A stretch of DNA of 64,000 nt. Origin: Chloroflexota bacterium (GTDB lineage: Bacteria; Chloroflexota; Anaerolineae; J102). The notes beneath the pieces were generated by a model. That model searched no databases. It was not told the origin of the DNA and was given only the letters and a program-made list of their open reading frames with translations. Shown here piece by piece: positions 18,663 to 28,176 of this stretch; position 1 is the stretch's first letter; each line of letters opens with the position of its first letter. Both the position numbers and the translations under genes were made by a program. The stretch lies in assembly GCA_029782215.1 (NCBI GenBank), contig JAKOVD010000127.1, forward strand, positions 62,001-126,000, in the 5' to 3' direction.

Positions 18663-19481
18663 ATGAACACCCTGGTAGTGAAGGCAGGCGGCGGCGCAGG
18701 CGTCGATCTCGACGCCATCTGCCAAGATGTCGCCGCCCTTGTTGGCGAAGGAACGCCGGTGGTCCTGGTGCACGGCACTTCGGCGGCGGCCGATGCACTG
18801 GCCGCACGCGCCGGTGTGCCTGTCCGCCAATTGACCTCGCCCTCGGGCCATGTCAGCCGCTACACAGACCCCGAAACACTGCAGCTCTACGTGGCAGCCG
18901 CCGCCGGACAGGTGAACAAACAACTGGTGGCCATACTGCAGGGGCTGGGATGCAATGCCGTGGGTCTCTCCGGCGTCGATGGCCGCCTGCTCCTGGCGCA
19001 GCGCAAGACCGCCGTGCGCGCAGTCGAGAACGGCCGCCAGCGCATTATCCGCGACGACTACACAGGCAAACTGGAGACGGCCAATGCCGGTTTGTTGGCT
19101 CTCCTTCTCGGGGCGGGCTACACGCCGGTCATTGCGCCCCTGGCGCTCGGCGCCGAGTCTGAGTGCCTGAACGTTGACGGCGACCGCGCCGCCGCCCTGG
19201 TAGCGTCGTCGCTGGAGGCGGCCACCCTGGTCATTCTCAGCAACGTAGCTGGCCTTCTTGCCAACTTCCCGGACGAATCCAGCCTTGTCCGCTGCGTCAC
19301 CCCCGGCGGCATGGACGCAGCCGAGCAGATGGCGGCGGGCCGGATGAAGAAGAAGGTGCTGGCCGCCCGCGAGGCGCTGGCCGGAGGCGTCCACCAGGTC
19401 ATCCTGGCAGATTCACGCCGTTTCGCGCCCATTCGCTCGGCCCTTGCCGGCGAGGGAACCTGGATTGTCAGTAGTCAGTAG
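18663..19481 (+). CDS. lysZ: LysW-aminoadipate kinase LysZ
   Basis: 272 aa amino-acid kinase of the N-acetylglutamate kinase fold, phosphorylating the side-chain carboxylate of LysW-aminoadipate. It begins TLVVKAGGGAG, has the substrate region GLSGVDGRLLLAQRK and the nucleotide region LNVDGDRAAA and AAGRMKKKVLAA. ATG 18663 is preceded by AGGAG; the TTG one codon earlier is rejected. The last codons and the stop (VSSQ-TAG) are formed by a GTCAGTAGTCAGTAG repeat that continues into the intergenic space, so the native C terminus has apparently been replaced by repeat sequence. Confidence 0.95.
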   Translation: MNTLVVKAGGGAGVDLDAICQDVAALVGEGTPVVLVHGTSAAADALAARAGVPVRQLTSPSGHVSRYTDPETLQLYVAAAAGQVNKQLVAILQGLGCNAVGLSGVDGRLLLAQRKTAVRAVENGRQRIIRDDYTGKLETANAGLLALLLGAGYTPVIAPLALGAESECLNVDGDRAAALVASSLEAATLVILSNVAGLLANFPDESSLVRCVTPGGMDAAEQMAAGRMKKKVLAAREALAGGVHQVILADSRRFAPIRSALAGEGTWIVSSQ

Positions 19482-19541
19482 CCCGTCGTCAGTCGTCAGA
19501 CATCACCTGCCACCTGCCACCTGCCACCCGCTACCTGCCAG
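19464..19541. repeat. Short tandem repeats at the lysZ 3' end
   Basis: Two adjacent families: GTCAGTAGTCAG/GTCGTCAGTCGTCAG units (19467-19499), which also supply the lysZ stop codon, followed by CACCTGC units (about 19504-19541). The first family recurs at 36126-36152 in the cooC gap. Confidence 0.75.
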
Positions 19542-19544
19542 ATC

Positions 19545-20717
19545 ATGAACCAGGAAACCATCATCTCCCTCGAAAGCGCCCATACCTCCGGTGTTTACCC
19601 GAAGCGCCCAGTGGCCATCGTTCGCGGCCAGGGGGCAAGAGTCTGGGACGCCGAGGGCAATGAGTACATCGACTGCGTTGGTGGGCAGGGCGCCGCCAAC
19701 CTGGGCCATGCCCACCCCGCCATCACCGCCGCCATCAGCGCTCAGGCGGCCTGCCTCACTTCGTGCCCGGAGATCTTCTACAATGACCGCCGCGCCGAGT
19801 TCCTGGCAGCTCTGACCCAGGCGGCGCCGGCAGGGCTGGAACGCGCCTTTCTCTGCAACTCGGGGGCTGAGGCCAACGAGGCTGCCATCAAGTTCGCCCG
19901 CCTCAGCACCGGCAGGCGCCAGGTCGTGGCCACGATGCGCGGCTTTCACGGACGGACCATGGGGGCGCTTTCGGCCACCTGGGAGCCGAAATACCGCGAG
20001 CCTTTTGCGCCGCTCGTTCCCGGCTTCAGTCACGTTCCCTACAACGATCTCGAAGCGCTGGACAGCGCCATCACCACGGAGACGGCGGCGGTCCTGCTTG
20101 AAGTCGTCCAGGGTGAAGGCGGTGTGCGTCCCGGCGATCCCGAGTATCTCACAGGCGCTCAGGCTCTGTGCCGAGAGCGCGGCGCCCTGCTCATCGTCGA
20201 CGAGATCCAGACAGGCTACGGCCGCACCGGCAGGCTCTTTGCGAGTGAACATGCGGCGCTGGCGCCTGACCTGCTGACGGTCGCCAAGTCCATGGCCGGG
20301 GGGCTGCCCATGGGCGCCTGTCTCCTCGGGCCCCGTGTGGGCGAGCTGGACAAGATGACCCACGGCAGCACGTTCGGCGGCAACCCCCTGGTCTGCGCCG
20401 CCGCCCTCGCCGCGCTCGACGTCATGCGCCGCGAGCAGCTACCGGAACGCGCCGCCAGGCTGGGCGACCACCTGCAGACGGGACTCCGCGCCATCGAATC
20501 GCCCGTCATTCGCGAAGTGCGAGGTCTCGGCCTCCTGGTCGGTGTCGAGCTGAAGGTCAAAGTCACACCCATCCTGCAGGCGCTGCAGGCCCGCGGCGTG
20601 CTGGCGCTGCCTGCCGGCGCCACCGTTCTCCGCCTTCTGCCGCCCCTGGTCATCGAGAGCGCGGACCTGGATCGCGTCGTCGACGCCGTTGCCGGCGTAC
20701 TCGCCAATCTGAAGTGA
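19545..20717 (+). CDS. lysJ: LysW-aminoadipate semialdehyde transaminase LysJ
   Basis: 390 aa class III PLP aminotransferase, homologous to ArgD. It converts the LysW-bound semialdehyde to LysW-lysine. The PLP lysine is in LTVAKSMAGGLPMG; other landmarks are LCNSGAEANEAAIKFAR, GFHGRTMGALSAT, IVDEIQTGYGRTG and THGSTFGGNPL. The start ATG follows directly after the repeat tract at the lysZ end, and no clear ribosome site is visible there, which is unusual in this operon. Confidence 0.95.
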   Translation: MNQETIISLESAHTSGVYPKRPVAIVRGQGARVWDAEGNEYIDCVGGQGAANLGHAHPAITAAISAQAACLTSCPEIFYNDRRAEFLAALTQAAPAGLERAFLCNSGAEANEAAIKFARLSTGRRQVVATMRGFHGRTMGALSATWEPKYREPFAPLVPGFSHVPYNDLEALDSAITTETAAVLLEVVQGEGGVRPGDPEYLTGAQALCRERGALLIVDEIQTGYGRTGRLFASEHAALAPDLLTVAKSMAGGLPMGACLLGPRVGELDKMTHGSTFGGNPLVCAAALAALDVMRREQLPERAARLGDHLQTGLRAIESPVIREVRGLGLLVGVELKVKVTPILQALQARGVLALPAGATVLRLLPPLVIESADLDRVVDAVAGVLANLK

Positions 20718-20732
20718 CACCGGAGAGGAATT

Positions 20733-21881
20733 ATGTCGCTTGAAAACTACAACATCATTGAATCGACCCTGCGCGAGGGCGAGCAGTTCGTCGGCGCCCA
20801 GTTCACCACCGAGCAGAAGATCCGCATCGCCGATGCTCTCGACAGCTTCGGCGTCGAGTATCTGGAGCTAACCTCGCCGCAGGCATCGCCCGCCAGCCTG
20901 GCCGACCTGAAAACCATCGCCGGGCTGGGTCTGCGCTCGCGCGTGCTCACGCACATTCGCTGCCACAAAGACGATGCCATGGTGGCGCTGGAAGCGGGCG
21001 TCGACGGCGTCGACGTCGTCATCGGCACCTCCTCCAAGCTGCGCCAGTTCAGCCACGGCAAGACCATCGACGAGATCATCGAGCTCGCCGCCGAGGTGCT
21101 TCCCTGGATACGCCAGCAGGCGCCGGACATCGAGCTGCGCTTCAGCACCGAAGACTCCTTCCGCAGCGAAGAAGCGGAGCTCCTGCGCGTTTACCTCGCC
21201 GTGGACAAGCTGGGCGTCGTCAACCGGCTTGGGATCGCCGACACCGTCGGCATTGCGACGCCCTCACAGGTGAGCCGCCTGGTGGGCACGCTGCGGCGCC
21301 TGACGCGGGCCGACATCGAGTTCCACGGCCATAATGACTCCGGCTGCGCCATTGCCAACGCCTTTGCCGCCCTCGAAGCGGGCGCCACCCACATCGACAC
21401 GACGGTGCTCGGCATCGGGGAACGGAACGGCATCACGTCGCTGGGCGGCTTCGTGGCCCGGATGACCACATGGGACCGCCAGACGACGACCCGCAAGTAC
21501 CGGCTGGATCAACTCCGCGACATCGAGCTGCTCGTCGCCGATATGGTGGGCGTGGACATTCCCTTCAACAACTGCGTGACCGGCTTCAGCGCCTTCACCC
21601 ACAAGGCAGGCATCCATGCAAAGGCCATCCTCAACGCCCCTGAGACCTACGAGGCCCTGGACCCCACCGACTTCGGCCTGACCCGCTACATCTCGATCGC
21701 CCACCGCCTGACCGGCTGGAACGCCGTCAAAGCGCGGGCGGACCAGCTCGGGTTGTCTCTGACCGACCAGCGCATCAAGGAGCTGACCCTCCACATCAAG
21801 GCGCTGGCCGACGAGCGTGCTCTCTCGCTCGACGACGTCGACGAGCTGCTGCACCACTGGGCGAACGGCGCCGAGGGGTGA
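20733..21881 (+). CDS. lysS: Homocitrate synthase LysS
   Basis: 382 aa, DRE-TIM metallolyase. It condenses acetyl-CoA and 2-oxoglutarate to homocitrate, the committed step of the aminoadipate route and commonly feedback-inhibited by lysine. Diagnostic segments are [52 protein letters not shown] and the [15 protein letters not shown] loop, the last being typical of homocitrate rather than isopropylmalate synthases. An AGAGGA site precedes the ATG. The stop codon overlaps a GTG that could open the next frame. Confidence 0.93.
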   Translation: MSLENYNIIESTLREGEQFVGAQFTTEQKIRIADALDSFGVEYLELTSPQASPASLADLKTIAGLGLRSRVLTHIRCHKDDAMVALEAGVDGVDVVIGTSSKLRQFSHGKTIDEIIELAAEVLPWIRQQAPDIELRFSTEDSFRSEEAELLRVYLAVDKLGVVNRLGIADTVGIATPSQVSRLVGTLRRLTRADIEFHGHNDSGCAIANAFAALEAGATHIDTTVLGIGERNGITSLGGFVARMTTWDRQTTTRKYRLDQLRDIELLVADMVGVDIPFNNCVTGFSAFTHKAGIHAKAILNAPETYEALDPTDFGLTRYISIAHRLTGWNAVKARADQLGLSLTDQRIKELTLHIKALADERALSLDDVDELLHHWANGAEG

Positions 21882-21889
21882 GTCCGGAC

Positions 21890-23827
21890 ATGGGATACAC
21901 CTTCGTCGAGAAAGCCCTGGCGCGGGCCGCGGGTCTTGACCATGCCGTCGCCGGGCAGCTCGTGGATGCCTCACCCGATGTGGCGTTGAGCCACGACAAC
22001 ACCGCCGCCATCGCCCGCATCTTCCGGGGGACTGGCCGCGAGCACGTTCTGCACCCCGAGCGGCTGGCCATCACCCTCGACCACGCCGTACCGGCCCCCA
22101 CCACCCAGCACGCCGCCAATCATGCCGAGGTGCGCCAGTTCGTGGCCGAGCAGGGCGTCAGGCACTTCTTCGAGGCCGGCCGGGGCATCTGCCACCAGGT
22201 TCTCAGCGAGGAAGTGATCGTCCGGCCGGGGCAGACCATCCTGGGCTCCGACAGCCACACCACCCACTTTGGCTGGCTGGGCGCCTTTGGAGCAGGGATC
22301 GGGCGCAGCGAGATGGCCGCCGTCTGGGCCACGGGCCAGCTCTGGCTGCGCGTGCCGGAGACGCTCCGCATCGACCTCACCGGCTCGCTCTCGCCGTGGG
22401 TGACTGCCAAGGACCTGGGCCTCTACGTGCTGCAGATGCTCGGCCAGGACGCGGGTATTTACCAGGCCATCGAGTTCGGGGGGCCGGGTCTCCGCAGCCT
22501 GAGCATCGAGAGCCGCATGGTGCTTCCCAACCTGATGGCGGAGGCAGGAGCCAAGAGCGCCTATCTGACGCCCGATGCCGACCTCTTTGCCTGGCTGGCA
22601 GCCCGCCTGGCGCAGCGCACGGGACGGTCGCGCGCTTCCTGTCACAACGAGATCGCCGGAGGGGCCCTTTACCCCGACGTCGATGCCCGCTACTCGGCGC
22701 GCTTCACCGTGGACCTGGGCGCGCTGGAGCCGCTGGTGGCCTGCCCGCACAGCCCCGACAACGTCACCCCGGTTTCCGCGGTCTCACAGGTTCGCATCCA
22801 GCAGGCCTTCCTCGGCACCTGCACGAACGGACGCCTGGAAGACCTGGCCGCCGCCGCGAGTGTCCTGCAGGGCGGCGGCGAGGTGCGCCGCGTGGCCCCA
22901 GGCGCCCGGCTGCTCGTCATTCCTGCCTCCAGTCAGGTCCTGCAGGAGGCGCTCGCCGCCGGGTACATCCAGACCTTCATCAACGCCGGCGCCATGGTGG
23001 GCATCCCCGGCTGCGGTCCCTGCATGGGCAACCACATGGGCATCCCGGCGCCGGGAGAAACCACGATCAGCACCGGCAACCGCAATTTTCGCGGCCGCAT
23101 GGGCACCGCCGAGAGCGACGTCTATCTCGCCAGTCCGGCGGTGGTGGCGGCCAGCGCCGTTCTCGGCCGGATCGCCGACCCGCGCGAGGTCGTAGAACGG
23201 GGGTGGCGGGGGGCAGGAAACATGGAGCGAGGAGCAGGGAGCAAGGAGAAGGCGCCACAGAGTGACAGCCCTGGTGCGAGCCAGCCGTCCTCCGTCGTCG
23301 GTTCTCCGTCCTCCGTCCTCGGTCCTCCGCCCTCAACGCTCGCCTTCAGCGGCCGCGTATGGAAATATGGCGACAACGTCAACACGGATGTCATCTTTCC
23401 CGGCAAGTACACCTACACGCTTCGTGAACCGGCCGAATGGGCCCAACACGCGCTGGAAGATCTGGACCCGGGCTTCGCGGGCAGCGTCCAGCGCGGCGAC
23501 ATCGTCGTCGGCGGACGCAACTGGGGCTGCGGTTCCAGCCGCGAGCAGGCGGTCGGCTGCCTCAAGGCAGCGGGCGTCCAGGTGATCGTGGCCGCCTCGT
23601 TTGCGCGCATCTATTTCCGCAACGCCGTCAACAGCGGCGTGCTTCCCGTAGTGTGCCCCGAGGCGGTCGCCGCCATCCAGCCAGGCGAAGTGATTGGCAT
23701 CGATCTCGACAACTGCCTCGTCCACTGCGCGGCCGGCGCTTTTCCCTTCCCGTCCCTTTCCCCCAGTCTGCGCGCCATCGTCGCCGCCGGCGGCCTCATC
23801 CCCATGCTCAGACTGGTTACAGGTTGA
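21890..23827 (+). CDS. Homoaconitase, fused large and small subunits (LysT-LysU)
   Basis: 645 aa. It isomerises homocitrate to homoisocitrate through an Fe4S4 cluster. Residues 1-435 are the large subunit: [15 protein letters not shown] start, [27 protein letters not shown] and [11 protein letters not shown] with the cluster cysteines. Residues about 485-645 are the small subunit: [17 protein letters not shown] and [17 protein letters not shown]. In relatives these are separate genes. The joining segment (about 439-484) is low-complexity and encoded by G/A-rich then CCTCCGTC-type repeats, so the fusion looks like read-through of an intergenic repeat. I prefer ATG 21890 to the GTG at 21878 because it matches the family N terminus. 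Confidence 0.92.
   Translation: MGYTFVEKALARAAGLDHAVAGQLVDASPDVALSHDNTAAIARIFRGTGREHVLHPERLAITLDHAVPAPTTQHAANHAEVRQFVAEQGVRHFFEAGRGICHQVLSEEVIVRPGQTILGSDSHTTHFGWLGAFGAGIGRSEMAAVWATGQLWLRVPETLRIDLTGSLSPWVTAKDLGLYVLQMLGQDAGIYQAIEFGGPGLRSLSIESRMVLPNLMAEAGAKSAYLTPDADLFAWLAARLAQRTGRSRASCHNEIAGGALYPDVDARYSARFTVDLGALEPLVACPHSPDNVTPVSAVSQVRIQQAFLGTCTNGRLEDLAAAASVLQGGGEVRRVAPGARLLVIPASSQVLQEALAAGYIQTFINAGAMVGIPGCGPCMGNHMGIPAPGETTISTGNRNFRGRMGTAESDVYLASPAVVAASAVLGRIADPREVVERGWRGAGNMERGAGSKEKAPQSDSPGASQPSSVVGSPSSVLGPPPSTLAFSGRVWKYGDNVNTDVIFPGKYTYTLREPAEWAQHALEDLDPGFAGSVQRGDIVVGGRNWGCGSSREQAVGCLKAAGVQVIVAASFARIYFRNAVNSGVLPVVCPEAVAAIQPGEVIGIDLDNCLVHCAAGAFPFPSLSPSLRAIVAAGGLIPMLRLVTG
23206..23340. repeat. 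Repeat-derived linker inside the lysT-lysU fusion
   Basis: A GGAGC/GAGGAGCAGGGAGCAAGGAG tract (about 23222-23252) is followed by CCTCCGTCGTCGG/CCTCCGTCCTCGG units (about 23287-23334). Both differ sharply from the flanking coding sequence and translate to Ser/Pro/Val/Gly-rich filler. Confidence 0.75.
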
Positions 23828-23895
23828 ACGTTCAACATTGAACGTTCAACTTTCCGAAGCACACCCAACGCGTTCCGTCACGCATCACGCATCAG
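23824..23895. repeat. Palindromic TTGAACGTTCAA pair and GCATCAC units
   Basis: Two perfect 12-bp palindromes (23824-23835 and 23838-23849) separated by CA; the first contains the TGA stop of lysT/U. CACGCATCACGCATCAG follows at about 23880-23894, next to the lysK ribosome site. Confidence 0.75.
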
Positions 23896-23905
23896 GGAGC
23901 TCGCC

Positions 23906-24994
23906 GTGTCCCTCCTCGACCTCCTCTACCCTCTCGTCACGATCTCCTCACTTTCCAAGCAGGAAGCCGAAGCCTCGCGCTTCCTGGTCGCCTGGATGGA
24001 CAGCAAGGGCTTCCAGGCCTTCGTCGATCCCGCCGGCAACGCCGTCGGCATCCTCGACGGTGGTCCCGCTGCCGACGGCACGCCGCCGCAGGACCTCATC
24101 CTGCTCGGCCACATCGACACCGTGCCGGGCGTGGTGCCGGTGCGCATCGACAACGGCCGCCTCTTCGGCCGGGGATCGGTCGACGCCAAGGGACCGCTTG
24201 CAGCTTTCGCCCAGGCAGCCTGGCAGGCCGGGCGGCGTCCCGGGTGGAGAACCATTGTCATCGGCGCCGTAGAGGAGGAGGCGGCCAGCTCCAAGGGCGC
24301 CCGTTATGCCCTCACGCAGTACAACCCGGCGCTGGTCGTCATCGGCGAGCCCAGCGGCTGGAATCGGGTCACGCTTGGCTACAAAGGACGCATGCTGACT
24401 GATGTCACCGTCCGGCGCACGGTGGCGCACACGGCGAATCCGGTGCCGGGGGCGTGTGAGGTAGCCGTGGACTACTGGAACCACGTTCTGACCCGCATCG
24501 CCGCCTTCAACAACGGGCGGGAACGTCCCTGGGACCAGATCCTTCCCTCGCTGCGCCACTTTACCTCCGAGACAGACGGCCTGATCCAAACCGCAGAGAT
24601 GACGCTTGGCTTCCGTATGCCGGTCGACTTCGGCCCCGACCAGCTCAAGGCGCTGCTGGCTGCAGATGCGCTCAACATCGACCTGGGGTTCTGGGGAGAG
24701 GAGGTCGCCTACCGGGCAGAGAAAAACACGGTCCTGGTGCGGGCCTTCCTCGCCGCCATTCGCAGCCTAAGCGGAAAGCCTGGGTTCGTGCTCAAAACAG
24801 GCACCTCCGACATGAACATCGTCGGTCCGGTGTGGCGCTGTCCTATCGTCGCCTATGGACCCGGCGACAGCACCCTCGACCACACACCCGAGGAGCACGT
24901 CGAGATCGAAGAGTGGGTGCGGGGCGTCGCCGTTCTGGAGACAGTGCTCCAACGCATCACGGCGCCAACGCTCCACCCGGAGGGAGCCGCCTGA
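23906..24994 (+). CDS. lysK: LysW-lysine hydrolase LysK
   Basis: 362 aa M20-family metallopeptidase that releases lysine from the LysW carrier, the final step of the pathway. The two-metal site is complete: LLGHIDTVPG, FGRGSVDAKGPLAAF, VEEEAASSKGAR with the catalytic Glu, VIGEPSGWNRVTLGYKG and the C-terminal DHTPEEHVEI His. The start is GTG with an AGGGAG site 10 nt upstream. It is the last recognisable gene of the lys operon; homoisocitrate dehydrogenase (LysR) and aminotransferase LysN must be encoded elsewhere. Confidence 0.94.
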   Translation: MSLLDLLYPLVTISSLSKQEAEASRFLVAWMDSKGFQAFVDPAGNAVGILDGGPAADGTPPQDLILLGHIDTVPGVVPVRIDNGRLFGRGSVDAKGPLAAFAQAAWQAGRRPGWRTIVIGAVEEEAASSKGARYALTQYNPALVVIGEPSGWNRVTLGYKGRMLTDVTVRRTVAHTANPVPGACEVAVDYWNHVLTRIAAFNNGRERPWDQILPSLRHFTSETDGLIQTAEMTLGFRMPVDFGPDQLKALLAADALNIDLGFWGEEVAYRAEKNTVLVRAFLAAIRSLSGKPGFVLKTGTSDMNIVGPVWRCPIVAYGPGDSTLDHTPEEHVEIEEWVRGVAVLETVLQRITAPTLHPEGAA

Positions 24995-25014
24995 TCAGGC
25001 TGGCGCCGACCCGA

Positions 25015-25044
25015 TTGGCCCATCCTCCCCTTCCCCGATACAAT
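25015..25044 (+). promoter_or_regulatory. Promoter for the FAD-subunit gene
   Basis: TTGGCC (25015-25020) and TACAAT (25039-25044) with an 18-bp spacer, about 80 bp before the ATG at 25126. This separates the molybdenum hydroxylase gene from the lys operon. Confidence 0.5.
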
Positions 25045-25125
25045 GATAGCCGCTGGGCAGCGGTCCGGGTGGATGCGCAGGCCCGGACCGCCGCCGACCG
25101 CACTCTCACACGATCGAGGACGACC

Positions 25126-25998
25126 ATGAACCGATGGGAACACTACCACGTCGCCGCCGATGTCAACGACGCCCTGCAGGCGCTGGGCAGCGCTGCCGGC
25201 CCAGTTGCAGTAGTCGGTGGGGGCACCGACCTTCTCCTCGACATTGAACAGGGGCGGCATGAGCCGCTGCACACGCTGGTGGACGTCACCAGGGTGCCGG
25301 AGATGTCCACCATTGAGCTGCGGCCCGAGGGGCTGTTTGTGGGAGCGGGAGCCGCCCTGAGCCGGGTCGTCGCTTCTCCCATTGTGGCCGAACATGCCCA
25401 GGCCCTCCAGGAAGCCGCGGGCCTGATCGGCGGCCCCCAAGTCCGCAATACCGCAACCCTGGGCGGCAACGTGGCCCACGCCCTGCCGGCTGGTGATGGG
25501 GCCATCGCCCTCATTACGCTCGATGCGGTGGCCGAGGTCGCCTCGCAGGATGGCAGACGGCGCGTTCCGGTCGAGTCCCTCTACCGTGGCCCCGGCCGTT
25601 CAGCCCTGGAAGCGGGCCGCGAGCTCCTGGTCGGCTTCCACCTCCCTCGCCGCCAACCCGGCGAGGCCTCAGCTTTCCGCCGCGTCATGCGCCCGCAGGG
25701 AGTTGCCATCGCCATACTCAACATGGGAGTTTGGCTGCGGCGAGAGGACGGTGTGGTCGCTGGTATCCACATTGCCGCCGGGCCTTCCGGCCCTGTCCCG
25801 CGGCGCTTGCGGCAGGCGGAAGCAGTCCTGATCGGGCAGGCGCCGGACGGTTCCCAGGTTGAGGCGGCCGTGGCGGCCCTGCTGGGGGAGGCGCGCTTTC
25901 GCACCAGCCCGCACCGCGCTTCCGCCGACTACCGCCGCCATCTGGCAGGAACGCTCCTGTCTGAAACCCTGGCTGCCGCCTGGGAACGCGCCGCCTAG
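25126..25998 (+). CDS. Molybdenum hydroxylase FAD-binding subunit (XdhB/CoxM family)
   Basis: 290 aa. It is the flavoprotein subunit that passes electrons from the Fe-S domains to an acceptor. FAD-binding motifs VVGGGTDLLLD and IGGPQVRNTATLGGNVAHALPAGDG are both present, followed by the C-terminal CO-dehydrogenase flavoprotein domain. ATG 25126 follows CGAGGA; longer versions of the frame are not supported. Its presumed partner, the fused Fe-S/Mo subunit, is 2.2 kb downstream on the same strand, separated by a reverse membrane-protein gene and a glycosyltransferase. Substrate unknown. Confidence 0.9.
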   Translation: MNRWEHYHVAADVNDALQALGSAAGPVAVVGGGTDLLLDIEQGRHEPLHTLVDVTRVPEMSTIELRPEGLFVGAGAALSRVVASPIVAEHAQALQEAAGLIGGPQVRNTATLGGNVAHALPAGDGAIALITLDAVAEVASQDGRRRVPVESLYRGPGRSALEAGRELLVGFHLPRRQPGEASAFRRVMRPQGVAIAILNMGVWLRREDGVVAGIHIAAGPSGPVPRRLRQAEAVLIGQAPDGSQVEAAVAALLGEARFRTSPHRASADYRRHLAGTLLSETLAAAWERAA

Positions 25999-27029
25999 CG
26001 AAAAGGCACTGGCCGCCCGGCATGGTGCGACAGCACGGGCCGCAGCCGCGCGGCGCCATAGGCGAGGGCAGCGGCGATCGCCAAGACCAACGCCTGCAGC
26101 GCCGGTGTGCTGGCAAAGAAGTTGGACGCGGTCGTGATGTAGCGATACCCCGGCGGTCCCGCCACAAAATAGTGCACAAGCGGCAGGAGGAGGTAGCTCA
26201 AGGCCAATCCCGCAGCCAATATAGCCCACCACTCCGTTAGAGGCCGTCGGCGCCACACGCACAGCACCGTCAGCGCCCCCAGTCCGATGATGCTCGCGGC
26301 CATGCCGCCGAGTGCGGCCGTCCAGGCCGTGGTCACCGGGAGGGTGACGCCGCGGCCCGGCAGTTCTACCGCCTTCACCAGGAGCAGGACGGGCATCAAG
26401 GCGGCGCCATCGGCCGCCAGCCAGGCAAGGTCCAATGGTCGCTGCGCTGCCCATTCGCCGGGCAGCAGGGCCAGAACCAGGCCCGACAGCGTCGCCAGCA
26501 TGCACGCCAGGGCTAGACCCGCCGGCAGTGTGGGCCGGTTGACCGTCATCGTGATCAGAGGAATGCCCAAGAGCAGCAAGGGCGCGCAGACAAGCCAAAC
26601 CCGCCACCAGACCGGCGCTGCGAACCTGCGCCCACGCGCGGCGGCGATCCGCCCCGCCAGCCACAGCGCCGCCACGTAGCCCACCATCACCAGGCCGGCC
26701 ACCACGAGCCCCGCCATCCAGTAACGGCTGCGGGTGACGGCGTCGAAGGGCTGCGCATCGGTGATGCCCTTTGCAGTGTGCCCGTAGAGGAAGATGGCGT
26801 AGCGATCGGCAACGGCAAACCCGTAATAGGTGCACCCCAGCACCGACACGCCGATGGGCAGACCAGCCCAGACGGCCTTCAGCCATCCCCCGCCGTCCTC
26901 AACCTGGCGTTCCGTTCCCTGCCTGCTCAGGCTGTCTTGCGGTATTGGCTCCGCTCCGGCAGAATCGTTGTTGGGCACTTTGGTCAAGAGCTGGGCGCCT
27001 CCCTTTCGCCCGCGGCCGCTCGCCATCAT
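25995..27029 (-). CDS. Polytopic membrane protein of unknown function
   Basis: 344 aa from the ATG at 27029 (an adjacent ATG at 27026 and longer frames are possible). After a polar N-terminal stretch of about 55 residues there are roughly eight hydrophobic segments rich in Ala, Leu, Val and Gly. The first carries VSVLGCTYYGFAVADRYAIF, and the last loop has HYFVAGPPGYRYITTASNFF. I recognise no family motif. It converges with and overlaps the FAD-subunit gene by 4 bp at the stops, and is divergent from the glycosyltransferase gene. Confidence 0.65.
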   Translation of the reverse strand: MMASGRGRKGGAQLLTKVPNNDSAGAEPIPQDSLSRQGTERQVEDGGGWLKAVWAGLPIGVSVLGCTYYGFAVADRYAIFLYGHTAKGITDAQPFDAVTRSRYWMAGLVVAGLVMVGYVAALWLAGRIAAARGRRFAAPVWWRVWLVCAPLLLLGIPLITMTVNRPTLPAGLALACMLATLSGLVLALLPGEWAAQRPLDLAWLAADGAALMPVLLLVKAVELPGRGVTLPVTTAWTAALGGMAASIIGLGALTVLCVWRRRPLTEWWAILAAGLALSYLLLPLVHYFVAGPPGYRYITTASNFFASTPALQALVLAIAAALAYGAARLRPVLSHHAGRPVPFR

Positions 27030-27123
27030 AAGCCAGCTTGCCGCTCCTGTCCATGTTTCCCTGTCCACCGCTGCACCCCCCCCGGCACCCATTGACTATG
27101 CGCAATCACGTCATCGCGGACCC

Positions 27124-28056
27124 ATGAAACCACCACCGTCGGGCAAACGGGCGGCGGTTGGAGTTCTGCGCCAGGTAAGTCCCACGCTGCACCACAAGTT
27201 CCTGCGATGGCGGTTCCAGGCGAAGCTCCCTGCGGTCTACCGGAGTGGAGCGCCTTTGGCATTCACCATGCCCGGCCGGGAAGCCGGCTTCTTCTCCCAT
27301 TTCTTCCAGGTGATCGGGGCCATCGACTTCTGTCGCAGCCTCGGCCATACGCTCATCCTGGATTTCCGCGGGGGACCCTATGCCGACAACGACCGAACAG
27401 AGAACTGGTGGACGTACTACTTCGAACCGGACCCGTTCCTATTTGGTCAGGCTGCCTCGACAGACGTCCTGGTCGCCCATGCGGAAAGAGAAGCCTTCGC
27501 CCGCTACGGCGCCAACCTTGCGCCCGCAGTCGCCAACGAGATCATGTCGGCTATCCAGGTCAGGTCGCCTATCCGCGACAAAGTAGACTCATTTGTTGCC
27601 GACCACTTTCGCGGAAGCAAGGTCATCGGCATCCACTATCGCGGCACCGACAAGGTGGAAAAGGAGGCCGTTCGGGTTCCTTACGAGTACGTCGCCAGCC
27701 AGGTGGATAGACAAGATGCCTCTGCCCAACTGTTTGTTGCCGCGGATGAAGCCGCATTCCTTGCCTATATGGTGGAGCACTTTGGCGACAGGGTCTTCTT
27801 TCTTGATGCCTTGCGCAGCGATGACGGCGCACCCATTCACAGCATGGCAGGTTCTCAGGGCCTGGGCTACCGCGCCGGTGAAGATGCCTTGATCGATTGC
27901 CTGCTTCTCTCCAGGTGCCAGCGTCTGCTGCGAACCGACTCCAATCTCTCCAAGGCGTGCAGCGTGTTCAATCCCAAACAGCCTGCAGTCGATTTGACCA
28001 GGGAATTTAGCCGTGAAGCACAGCGCACCGCCCAGCAGAATTCGCGCCCGCATTGA
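27124..28056 (+). CDS. NodZ/FUT8-like fucosyltransferase-type glycosyltransferase
   Basis: 310 aa. The core motif IGIHYRGTDKVEKEAVRVP resembles the GDP-fucose-binding H-R-TDK motif of alpha-1,6-fucosyltransferases (rhizobial NodZ, animal FUT8, GT23) and of protein O-fucosyltransferases. FVAADEAAFLAYM and LLRTDSNLSKACSVF match the two other conserved peptides of that group. No signal peptide is seen, so it likely acts in the cytosol on a lipid-linked or glycan acceptor. The ATG at 27124 is preceded by a continuing open frame, so the exact start is uncertain. Donor and acceptor are inferred. Confidence 0.75.
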   Translation: MKPPPSGKRAAVGVLRQVSPTLHHKFLRWRFQAKLPAVYRSGAPLAFTMPGREAGFFSHFFQVIGAIDFCRSLGHTLILDFRGGPYADNDRTENWWTYYFEPDPFLFGQAASTDVLVAHAEREAFARYGANLAPAVANEIMSAIQVRSPIRDKVDSFVADHFRGSKVIGIHYRGTDKVEKEAVRVPYEYVASQVDRQDASAQLFVAADEAAFLAYMVEHFGDRVFFLDALRSDDGAPIHSMAGSQGLGYRAGEDALIDCLLLSRCQRLLRTDSNLSKACSVFNPKQPAVDLTREFSREAQRTAQQNSRPH

Positions 28057-28105
28057 TCCAGGACGGCCGGCTCCCGCGCCGATGTGCGCCTACTGCCGGC
28101 ACTGA

Positions 28106-28134
28106 TTGCCAGCAGGTCACGTCGCTCGTATAAT
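28106..28134 (+). promoter_or_regulatory. Promoter for the molybdenum hydroxylase gene
   Basis: TTGCCA (28106-28111) and a perfect TATAAT (28129-28134) with a 17-bp spacer, about 40 bp before the ATG at 28177. Confidence 0.65.
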
Positions 28135-28176
28135 CAGAGGCCCCTACGCCCACACCAGCCTACGACGGAGGTTTCA

